This document shows, piece after piece, positions 52,177-59,477 of a DNA stretch of 64,000 nucleotides. Source of the stretch: Treponema sp. CETP13. GTDB lineage: Bacteria > Spirochaetota > Spirochaetia > Treponematales > Treponemataceae. The notes under the pieces were generated by a model that saw only the letters and a list, made by a program, of their open reading frames with translations, made no database searches and was not told where the DNA came from. Position 1 is the first letter of the stretch, and each line of letters opens with the position of its first letter. The position numbers and the translations under genes are program-made. The DNA is taken from positions 1 to 64,000 of the forward strand of contig MLPZ01000015.1 of assembly GCA_001885315.1 (NCBI GenBank), in the 5' to 3' direction.

Positions 52177-52587
52177 CTATTCGTTATATGGGTGAATACA
52201 GTTCTTTAATAACGCATCCACTTCTTCATTAGTTACCTGATAGAACATCTCTCCACCATCATTTAATACAATTGATAAAAGGAAGGCGTCATCCCAATCT
52301 GTAAGGTAAATATGTCTAATAATATCTGTTCCATCCATACGACGACGTTCACTTTTGTTTATCGCAATAAGTTTTTCTCCCATTCGTATAAACGCATGTA
52401 CAAAGCAGCCACCAGAAAGACAATATTCAGTTGGAGGGCGATGATCCTTGTTAAATTCTATTGTTACTGGTATTTCTGTAATGCCCCCACTTATAGCCCG
52501 AATTTCACTATTAATAATCCTAAAATTAGCAACCGGCAATATGCTCTCTAATGCTATTTTTTTAGCTTTCTTAAATCTGTTAATCAC
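52177..52587 (-). CDS. Uncharacterised 136-residue protein of the pyrimidine locus
   Basis: I do not recognise this family. It is a soluble mixed alpha/beta protein with no signal or Cys motif; notable segments are SGGCFVHAFIRMGEKLIAIN, ERRRMDGTDIIRHIYLTDWDDAFLL and CIHPYNE at the end. Its ATG overlaps the preA stop (ATGA), and 54 bases separate it from the amidohydrolase gene, so it is made with the enzymes. It may be a small accessory or regulatory subunit, but that is inference from coupling alone. Confidence 0.8.
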   Translation of the reverse strand: MINRFKKAKKIALESILPVANFRIINSEIRAISGGITEIPVTIEFNKDHRPPTEYCLSGGCFVHAFIRMGEKLIAINKSERRRMDGTDIIRHIYLTDWDDAFLLSIVLNDGGEMFYQVTNEEVDALLKNCIHPYNE

Positions 52588-54116
52588 GCCTGTACCTCCT
52601 GTTCGAAAGTCATTTTTTGCTTTTGCTGTAATCTAGGTTTTGCAATCCGTTTGCTATCACTTATTGCACCTACTGGACAAACCAATTTGCAAAGATGACA
52701 TCCAACACATTTGTTTCCTAAAAGTTTTGGAGTTCTAGATTCAACATCAAAAGAAATCGCTTGATGACCCGCATCGCTACATGCAATATAACAACGACCA
52801 CAGCCAAGGCATTTTTCTTGATTAAACTTTGGGAAAACTATCGTTTCTCGATTTAATTTATCTGAGGAAATAACATTCTTATTTGCCATTCCAACCATTT
52901 CTGAAATAGAATTAATTTTATGCTCAACCATATAAGTCTCTATTCCAGCTTTTAAATCGTTAATGATCCGATATCCATATTGCATAACCGATGTTGTAAT
53001 TTGCACATTGCCACAACCAAGAGCAATAAACTCCAAAGCATCACGCCAAGTTTCTATGCCGCCCATGCCACTTAAAGGAATGTCTTTTAATTGTTTGCAA
53101 TCTGCCATTTCACTTATAAATCGCAATGCAATTGGTTTTACAGCTTTCCCAGAATACCCAGAAATAGAAGATTTACCGTTTATGTTTGGAAGAGCAACCA
53201 TTGTTTCTAAATCGAGCCCCGAAAGACTTTTAATTGTATTTATTGCTGCAATACCATCCGCACCACCTTCTACAGCTGCTATTGCAGGAATTTCCATATT
53301 ACCGATATTTGGCGTCATTTTTGCCAAAACAGGAAGACTTGTTCCTTTTTTAACTAATTCGGTGTATCGTTTAACAAGTTCTGGATTTTGACCAACATCA
53401 GATCCTAATCCGTCTCCACTCATATGAGGACATGAAAAGTTACATTCAATAATATCCGCACCAGCCTGTTCTGAAAGTTGCGCTAATTTTGTCCATTCTT
53501 CGTCGGATTGCCCCATGATTGAAACAACCATAATCTTTTGGGGAAAATCACGTTTTAAATCCGAAATAAATTGAAGATTTTCTGTAAGGCTGTGTTCGGC
53601 AATTTGTTCTAGATTTCTAAAACCTATAAAAGGAGTCCCTTCTTTGCGTACAGTAGAAAAACGAGGAGAAACTTCTTTAGGTGTTAAGAACCCAATGGTT
53701 TTAAAAACCACTCCTGCCCATCCCATTTCTAAAGCGTTTTTGCACATTTCGTAATTACTTGCTACGACAGAAGAAGACAAGAAAAATGGATTTTCACATG
53801 CAACACCCATAAAAGAACATGACAAATCTGCCTTTCGCGGTTGTAAATCCCAACCTGAAAGAACCGAAGCTGTCTCTTTTATTCGCATTGGAAAATCATA
53901 ATGAATACAAGCTTTTTCGCATTTTGCATCACAATCTGCACAAAGAGTTGGATTAAAGTTTTTCCCAACTCTTTGATTTTCAAATCGTAAAGAAAACAAC
54001 ATTGCTGCAGGATCATTAGATTTATCACATGCCGCTGTACAAGGTGCATTGTTGCAGAGTAAGCAGCGATTTGCTTCGTTTGTGGGTAATTTATTTTTAT
54101 AGTTTACTGTGTCCAT
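52584..54116 (-). CDS. preA: Dihydropyrimidine dehydrogenase PreA-like, with N-terminal Cys-rich domain
   Basis: A 510-residue protein. Residues 1-95 carry a GltD/PreT-type Fe-S motif set (CLLCNNAPCTAACDKSND; CADCDAKCEKACIHYDFP). Residues 98-410 form the FMN barrel with the catalytic-Cys region ECNFSCPHMSGDGLG and GMGGIETWRDALEFIALG. The C-terminus has two ferredoxin motifs (CLGCGRCYIACSDAG; CVGCHLCKLVCPVGA). It reduces uracil/thymine, or runs in reverse. A PreT-like FAD/NAD(P)H subunit is not present in the locus. Confidence 0.92.
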   Translation of the reverse strand: MDTVNYKNKLPTNEANRCLLCNNAPCTAACDKSNDPAAMLFSLRFENQRVGKNFNPTLCADCDAKCEKACIHYDFPMRIKETASVLSGWDLQPRKADLSCSFMGVACENPFFLSSSVVASNYEMCKNALEMGWAGVVFKTIGFLTPKEVSPRFSTVRKEGTPFIGFRNLEQIAEHSLTENLQFISDLKRDFPQKIMVVSIMGQSDEEWTKLAQLSEQAGADIIECNFSCPHMSGDGLGSDVGQNPELVKRYTELVKKGTSLPVLAKMTPNIGNMEIPAIAAVEGGADGIAAINTIKSLSGLDLETMVALPNINGKSSISGYSGKAVKPIALRFISEMADCKQLKDIPLSGMGGIETWRDALEFIALGCGNVQITTSVMQYGYRIINDLKAGIETYMVEHKINSISEMVGMANKNVISSDKLNRETIVFPKFNQEKCLGCGRCYIACSDAGHQAISFDVESRTPKLLGNKCVGCHLCKLVCPVGAISDSKRIAKPRLQQKQKMTFEQEVQA

Positions 54117-54150
54117 AATTCCGTCCTTTAAAGTTCAATATTTATCAAAC

Positions 54151-55503
54151 TTAGCTTAATTTTCGTTTTATAAACTTTCCGTAACCTGCTTCACCTAAAA
54201 ACTCTCCATCCTTATAAACCATACGACCTCGTGAGAATGTCATTTCTGGATATCCCGTAAGTTTTGTTCCTTCCCAGATTGTATGGTCATAATCAGAATG
54301 CATAGCATCGCACGTTACCGTAAAGTCTTTTTTGGGGTCGTAAATGACAATATCTGCATCTTTGCCAACTGCTAAACTACCTTTATCTTTACATCCAAAT
54401 ATTTTTGCAGGATTTGAAGAACAAACTTCAACTGCTTTATTAAAAGTAATTTCACCTTTGTTTGCTTTGTCGAGCATGTACGGATACATGTTCTCAACAC
54501 CAGCACAACCGTTTGGTATTTTACTAAAATCGTCTTTTCCCCAGTCTTTTTCACTTTGCATAAATGGACAATGATCTGTTGCAACAACATCAATATCACC
54601 ACGTTTTAGAGCAGACCACAAAGCATCTTGGCTTTCTTGCCCTTTCATTGGCGGAGAACAAACAAAGTTTCTTCCATCGTCTCGTTTGTACACATCACTG
54701 GTAAAGTTTAAATACTGTGGACACGTTTCTGCAAAAATTGAATACCCTTCCTCTTTAGCTTTCGTTACAGCTTCTACACCCTGTTTATTTGCAAGATGCA
54801 CAATATACAGTTTTGCACCTGTTTCTTTTGCCCACTGAATAGCACGTAAATCTGCTTCACCTTCGACAAATTCTGGTCTAGAAAGATAATGATACCAAGG
54901 ACTTGTTTTCCCTTCTGCCAAAAACTTTTTAACGTTATAGTTAACCATTTCGTTGTTTTCTGCATGTACCGAAATCATCGCCCCAATTTCTTTTGATTTT
55001 TGAAGCACTTGATAAAATACACCATCTGAAACACCAAAATCGTAAACCATAAAGACTTTAAATGAAGGAACACCATATTCAACCGCATCTTTCATTGAAT
55101 CCAAAAGCTCTCCGTGAATATCTTTTACACCAATATGAAAAGCATAATCTACTGCAGCTTGGGGAGCAGCTATTGCATCACGACGTTTAATAACATCTAC
55201 CATGGGTTCATCAAAATCTTGCAATGCAAAATCAAAAACAGTTGTAGTTCCACCACAAGCGGCTGCTCTAGTTCCTGCAAAATAATCATCAGAAGAAATA
55301 GTTCCGCCAAAAGGCATAGCAAGATGCGTATGAGCATCGATTGCTCCCGGAAGTACATATTTCCCTTTAGCATCTATTACTTTTGTGGCATTTGTGCCTA
55401 AATCACTACCAATATCCGTAATTTTTCCATCACTAACTGCAATATCAGCCTTATATGTTTCTGACGCGGTTACTAACAGTCCGTTTTTAATAATTAAATC
55501 CAT
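54151..55503 (-). CDS. hydA: Dihydropyrimidinase (D-hydantoinase)
   Basis: A 450-residue cyclic amidohydrolase that opens dihydrouracil to N-carbamoyl-beta-alanine. Zinc ligands: DAHTHLAMPFGG (HxH), carbamylated Lys in GVPSFKVFMVYD, ISVHAENNEM, YIVHLANKQGV and Asp in VVATDHCPFMQ. Length is normal. It is the first catabolic enzyme gene after the importer genes and precedes preA. Confidence 0.95.
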   Translation of the reverse strand: MDLIIKNGLLVTASETYKADIAVSDGKITDIGSDLGTNATKVIDAKGKYVLPGAIDAHTHLAMPFGGTISSDDYFAGTRAAACGGTTTVFDFALQDFDEPMVDVIKRRDAIAAPQAAVDYAFHIGVKDIHGELLDSMKDAVEYGVPSFKVFMVYDFGVSDGVFYQVLQKSKEIGAMISVHAENNEMVNYNVKKFLAEGKTSPWYHYLSRPEFVEGEADLRAIQWAKETGAKLYIVHLANKQGVEAVTKAKEEGYSIFAETCPQYLNFTSDVYKRDDGRNFVCSPPMKGQESQDALWSALKRGDIDVVATDHCPFMQSEKDWGKDDFSKIPNGCAGVENMYPYMLDKANKGEITFNKAVEVCSSNPAKIFGCKDKGSLAVGKDADIVIYDPKKDFTVTCDAMHSDYDHTIWEGTKLTGYPEMTFSRGRMVYKDGEFLGEAGYGKFIKRKLS

Positions 55504-55584
55504 ACTGTACCTGTCCTTTTTGTTAGTTTTACAAATACAGTGGATTTAGCAATCCACCATATCTGTATCCAAAATCTGTATTAA

Positions 55585-56691
55585 CTATTTTTTGTATACA
55601 AGAAGTAATCCTGATCGTTGATAAATCTGTGCAACTTCTAAAAGTCCCATTCCTGCAGCATCTGCAGAAATCATGTTAGAAACCCAGGTAACACCAAAAT
55701 CAACAGTACCATTGTAAACAGCAGTTGTTTCTGCAATATCTCCACCACCAGGAACAATTGTTACATCCAGCCCAAGATCTGAGTAATAGCCTTTATCAAG
55801 TGCCATGTAATAACCCATAAATTGACTCTGTGGTAACCACTTAAGTTGTACTTTAACGGCTGTTTTTTCAGGAGTTCCCAAATCACTTCCATCAGTAGAT
55901 GCAGTCGCAGCTTCCCAGTATGCAGTATCACGAATATCATCAAGCGTTAAACTTGCAAGTTTATCTGCAGCTTGGCTATCATCAAGTTTGATATAAGCTT
56001 GTGCAAGTTCAAGAGTCTGTTGCATTGCATCATCATCCATATATCCATAGTTTGAAACAGGATTTCCATCAGTATCAGTTTCTACAAGTTTTTTTACTTC
56101 ACTGGCCATATACAACTGGTGGCCTGAAGAAACAGATGATCCATATTTATACACAACCTCAGCAGCTTCTTCGGGATCTGCACAAGCATCTGCCCAACCT
56201 TTAAGAGATGCATACACAAATGCTTTTACTGTATTTGGATTTGCTTCTGCAAACTCCTTAGAACAAAAAAGGTTATCTTCTAACATGGCAACACCTTCAT
56301 CATTCATGTCAATTACATCAACATCATCGCCATATCCATAAGCTCCATCGTAATCATTTTTTACAAGACCTAATTCATTGTAAGTCATTGCTGATGCAAG
56401 AGTTATAGACCCATCATCGAATCCATCCATAGTAAAATCCTGGCTTAAAAACTCAAGTGGAAGATTATATTTAGCAAGTAATGCTAAAATTTCATACTCA
56501 TTACCAAGACCCCAGTTTCCTATTTTCCCAGCTGCAGAAGCTGCAATTACGCGATCTTTATCGCTCATAGCTACAGAAGTTGTAGCTGGTTCTGTTTTAG
56601 TACTTTCTTTTTTTGTACAAGCAGTAAAACTTAGGATAACAGTGGCTGTAAGCGCAATAAATGCTGCTTTTTCAATGCTTTTTCTTTTCAT
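55585..56691 (-). CDS. NMT1/THI5-like ABC importer binding lipoprotein, circularly permuted
   Basis: A 368-residue lipoprotein (lipobox TAC, Cys at 25). The order of the binding fold is rotated. Residues 55-262 correspond to the usual C-terminal two thirds (GKIGNWGLGNEYEILALLAK; SAMTYNELGLVKN; VIDMNDEGVAMLEDNLF; ends AYWEAA). After a ~16-residue linker, residues 279-368 are the part that is normally N-terminal (VKVQLKWLPQSQFMGYYMAL; YNGTVDFGVTWVSN; QIYQRSGLLLVYKK) and the protein stops there. It is one uninterrupted frame with a normal signal. It probably still folds, with the break at the hinge between lobes. Ligand: likely a pyrimidine or hydantoin-like ring. Confidence 0.9.
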   Translation of the reverse strand: MKRKSIEKAAFIALTATVILSFTACTKKESTKTEPATTSVAMSDKDRVIAASAAGKIGNWGLGNEYEILALLAKYNLPLEFLSQDFTMDGFDDGSITLASAMTYNELGLVKNDYDGAYGYGDDVDVIDMNDEGVAMLEDNLFCSKEFAEANPNTVKAFVYASLKGWADACADPEEAAEVVYKYGSSVSSGHQLYMASEVKKLVETDTDGNPVSNYGYMDDDAMQQTLELAQAYIKLDDSQAADKLASLTLDDIRDTAYWEAATASTDGSDLGTPEKTAVKVQLKWLPQSQFMGYYMALDKGYYSDLGLDVTIVPGGGDIAETTAVYNGTVDFGVTWVSNMISADAAGMGLLEVAQIYQRSGLLLVYKK

Positions 56692-56744
56692 TTCATTTAC
56701 CTCTTCACTTATTAGTGTATTAACCGTTTAGGTACGGCCACCCA

Positions 56745-57557
56745 TTATTTTCTAGTTCTATTTTTCATAACAACGCTTTCAACAAAAAGCAATAAAACGT
56801 AAAGTACAATTCCAAGAAGACACGATACGATTATGTATGCCCATGCTGTCGCAAATTGCGCTGTTACAACATTTTCTCTTATCTGACGACCAACACCGAT
56901 TACCTTTTCTGAAAAATATTCTGTAACCAATGCAGAAATAATACTTCCCGGAAGACTAACCCTTAATGCGGTAAACACATACGGGACACTATTTGGGAGT
57001 CGCAATTTTCTAAAAATCGTAAAATTACTTGCTGCATATGTTTTCATAAGATCACTCGAAAACGGCTTTAATTCTGTTAAGCCTCTATATGCATTCACAG
57101 ACATACCTGCAATACAAACAATCATTACTACCAATGTTTTTGCAAACATTGAACGAAAATCTACACTATCAGAAATTTGCTTAGTCAAATTGTTAACAAC
57201 CGGGGCTAAGGCAACAATAGGGACCGCGTTAAAAGCTGCCGCTAATGTTATTCCTCCAGCCCCCCATTTTTTATGTTCCGCTGCAATAATCGCAACGCCA
57301 TATCCAATTAAAGAACCAAACAACAATCCTGTTAGAGCTACAAAAACAGTAGCTTTAAGATTTAACAAAACTTTTGAGATATTATCTCCAATTATCGAGT
57401 TAATTCGACTCGGTGGAGGTAATGTATTTGTATCCGTACTAAGAAGAACATTTAATATGCCTCCCTGCCACAAAACAAAAATTAGTATTCCAAAAAGTAC
57501 AGGAAACAGAATTGTTGACACTGCATTCCAACGTTCATTTATTTGTTTTCTAATCAC
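56745..57557 (-). CDS. ABC importer permease (second), NMT1/SsuC type
   Basis: A 270-residue permease with about six membrane spans and the binding-protein-dependent transport motif. The EAA-like loop is MKTYAASNFTIFRKLRLPNSVPYVFTALRVSLPGSIISALVTEY. It pairs with the neighbouring permease and the ATPase. It starts three bases after that permease gene ends. Confidence 0.92.
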   Translation of the reverse strand: MIRKQINERWNAVSTILFPVLFGILIFVLWQGGILNVLLSTDTNTLPPPSRINSIIGDNISKVLLNLKATVFVALTGLLFGSLIGYGVAIIAAEHKKWGAGGITLAAAFNAVPIVALAPVVNNLTKQISDSVDFRSMFAKTLVVMIVCIAGMSVNAYRGLTELKPFSSDLMKTYAASNFTIFRKLRLPNSVPYVFTALRVSLPGSIISALVTEYFSEKVIGVGRQIRENVVTAQFATAWAYIIVSCLLGIVLYVLLLFVESVVMKNRTRK

Positions 57558-57560
57558 AAT

Positions 57561-58391
57561 TTACCTCTTACATGCTCGTTCTGCTTTTTTATGGGGTGAA
57601 AAAACATCTTCAATAACTCCCATAAGTACATAACTCAAAATCCCTATTGCTGCACTAATTATGACAATCAGCCAGAATACATATCGCGTCATTGCACCTT
57701 TCAATGACTGCGATAACAAACAACCAAGACCTATACCACCTTGCAAAGTATCAACCAAAATAGAAGCCGTAATAGCAAGTGGGGCAGAAACCTTTAATCC
57801 AGTAAAAAAGTACGGAATTGTTGAAGGAATAAGCATTTTTATGTATATTTGCCACTTTTTTGCAGCATATGAATACATAAGCTCATGTTTTTCTTCCTCT
57901 ACAGCCTCAAATCCTGCAAGCGTATTTGTCGTAACCGGATAAAAAGTCAAAATAGCCGCTATGATTATTCGACTTTGATCAATATCACCGGTAAATGACA
58001 AAAGGATTGGAGCCATACCCAAAATAGGAATCATTTGAATAAGCATTAAATATGGAAATGCTATTTTTTTTATTCCTGTCGATAAACTCATAAGCAAAGC
58101 AAGTAAAAAACCAATATCAGCCCCAATTGCAAAACCTTGTGCAGAACGAATTAGTGTAACTTTTGCATTTAGCCACACAAGTTGAATCGCCGTTTCACTT
58201 CCGTTTATTTTTTTAGTATCAAAAATAGTTGCTATAATTTTCCAAAAATGTGGCAAGACCTTTTGTGGAGAACGTATATCTGGAGAAGCCTCAACTAAAA
58301 AGGCAACTATTTCCCAAATAACAAAAAAACCTAATGTCCATACAAGTGTAACCAAGTAATTTGAATTTTTTTGTTTTCTCAATTGACTCAT
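57561..58391 (-). CDS. ABC importer permease (first), NMT1/SsuC type
   Basis: A 276-residue permease with six spans (first at residues 14-34). EAA-like loop: MYSYAAKKWQIYIKMLIPSTIPYFFTGLKVSAPLAITASILVD. It lies between the ATPase and second permease, with three-base gaps on both sides. Related to, but clearly distinct from, the second permease. Confidence 0.92.
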   Translation of the reverse strand: MSQLRKQKNSNYLVTLVWTLGFFVIWEIVAFLVEASPDIRSPQKVLPHFWKIIATIFDTKKINGSETAIQLVWLNAKVTLIRSAQGFAIGADIGFLLALLMSLSTGIKKIAFPYLMLIQMIPILGMAPILLSFTGDIDQSRIIIAAILTFYPVTTNTLAGFEAVEEEKHELMYSYAAKKWQIYIKMLIPSTIPYFFTGLKVSAPLAITASILVDTLQGGIGLGCLLSQSLKGAMTRYVFWLIVIISAAIGILSYVLMGVIEDVFSPHKKAERACKR

Positions 58392-58394
58392 ACG

Positions 58395-59174
58395 CTACAC
58401 TCCTTCAAAAGATGAACGAACCTCAACAACCTTTGCCGTATATTCAGGTGTATTCTTAATTTTTATACTTCTCGGTCTCTCAAAATCTACCTCTCTAACA
58501 GCAGATAGACGGCCAGGATGAGGAGACAAAACACAAACTTTATCCGAAAGAAATACCGACTCCGAAATATTATGAGTAACAAACACAATAGTTTTATTCG
58601 TTCTTCGCCAAATATTTAGTAAATCTTCGTGTAATTGCTCCCGAGTAAACTCATCTAATGCAGAAAAAGGTTCATCCATAAATAATATTTCGGGACGAAG
58701 AACTAAAGCTCGCGCAATCCCAACTCTCTGTTGCATTCCTCCAGACAACTGCCCAGGATAGCTATTTATAAATTTTTGTAGACTTACCATTTCAAGCATT
58801 TCTTCTGCTCTCTCGCGGCGCTCTTTTTTTGGTACCCCCATTATTTCAAGAGGCAATTCAACATTCTTAATAACCGTTCGCCAATCGTATAAAACAGGAC
58901 TTTGAAAAACCATTCCATAACGGCCTTTAAGTCTAGCTTCCTTTGGAGTTTCGCCTCCAATACTTATCGTGCCAGATGTTGGCGTTAAAAGATCTGCCAT
59001 TATTCGAAGCAATGTTGTTTTGCCACAACCAGAAGGTCCTACTAACGAAACAAATTCACCCTTCTTAATATCTATAGATACACTTGTTAATGCAGTAATT
59101 TCTTTATCACCACCATTAAATTTCATACCAATATCTTTGAGCAAAATTTCACTTTGTATTTCTGTTACATTCAT
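58395..59174 (-). CDS. ABC importer ATP-binding protein, NMT1/SsuB type
   Basis: A 259-residue ATPase. Walker A GPSGCGKTT, signature [14 protein letters not shown], Walker B ILFMDEPFSALDE, His in VFVTHNISE. The start MNVTEIQ has AAGGAG eight bases upstream; a longer frame would start before that site. It is the first gene of the pyrimidine locus and lies right after a leader with two terminator-like hairpins. Confidence 0.93.
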   Translation of the reverse strand: MNVTEIQSEILLKDIGMKFNGGDKEITALTSVSIDIKKGEFVSLVGPSGCGKTTLLRIMADLLTPTSGTISIGGETPKEARLKGRYGMVFQSPVLYDWRTVIKNVELPLEIMGVPKKERRERAEEMLEMVSLQKFINSYPGQLSGGMQQRVGIARALVLRPEILFMDEPFSALDEFTREQLHEDLLNIWRRTNKTIVFVTHNISESVFLSDKVCVLSPHPGRLSAVREVDFERPRSIKIKNTPEYTAKVVEVRSSFEGV

Positions 59175-59202
59175 AGCAATCTCCTTTCTTTGCAAGGCAA
59201 TT

Positions 59203-59252
59203 TAAAAAAAAGCAGAGCAAAGGACCTTTTACATTAAAGCGCCTTTGCTCTG
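59203..59252 (-). terminator. Second leader hairpin with U8 tract before the pyrimidine locus
   Basis: 11-base arms CAGAGCAAAGG / CCTTTGCTCTG enclose an 18-base loop containing a possible CTTT/AAAG inner stem, followed on the minus strand by TTTTTTTT. It lies only about 30 bases before the ATPase start, so it must be overridden for expression, or it is an attenuator. Confidence 0.8.
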
Positions 59253-59267
59253 TAAAATTAGTAAAAT

Positions 59268-59320
59268 AAAAAAAAAGGAAAGGCTGGGCAGTTCTTTAGA
59301 ACTGGCTCCATTGCCTTTCC
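59268..59320 (-). promoter_or_regulatory. Candidate riboswitch / attenuator: two-stem hairpin with U9 tract
   Basis: On the minus strand an outer stem GGAAAGGC/GCCTTTCC and an inner stem CAGTTC/GAACTG (UAAA loop) are separated by an asymmetric internal loop (AATGGAGC on one side, CCCA on the other), then nine T. This looks like a small aptamer whose outer stem doubles as a terminator. It begins within a few bases of the predicted transcription start. Small two-stem internal-loop aptamers occur before NMT1-type transporters (xanthine-sensing NMT1 motif); identity with that class is not established. Confidence 0.55.
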
Positions 59321-59331
59321 ATGTTTGAAAG

Positions 59332-59358
59332 TCTATAGACTAAAATAGTAACCGTCAA
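59332..59358 (-). promoter_or_regulatory. Possible promoter of the pyrimidine locus
   Basis: On the minus strand TTGACG and TATAGA are 15 bases apart (shorter than ideal). The expected transcript would start near 59325, just before the first leader hairpin. The rest of the gap to the chemoreceptor stop (59359-59477) has a 7-base hairpin (ATTGTGC/GCACAAT) and nothing else notable. Confidence 0.45.
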
Positions 59359-59477
59359 TTGTATTTATTTGGTCATTAGCACTGTAAAGATTGTGCATCT
59401 GCACAATAATTAGGCATTAAACTCCAATAATCGAAGTTTTAAACTTGAATTTGAAAAAATTCGATAAAATAGTTTTT

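Noticed and set aside
59268-59320. Firm assignment of the leader hairpin to the xanthine (NMT1) riboswitch
   Set aside because: The layout is suggestive, but I cannot reproduce the class consensus from memory, and the operon looks pyrimidine-specific, so it is reported as a candidate only.
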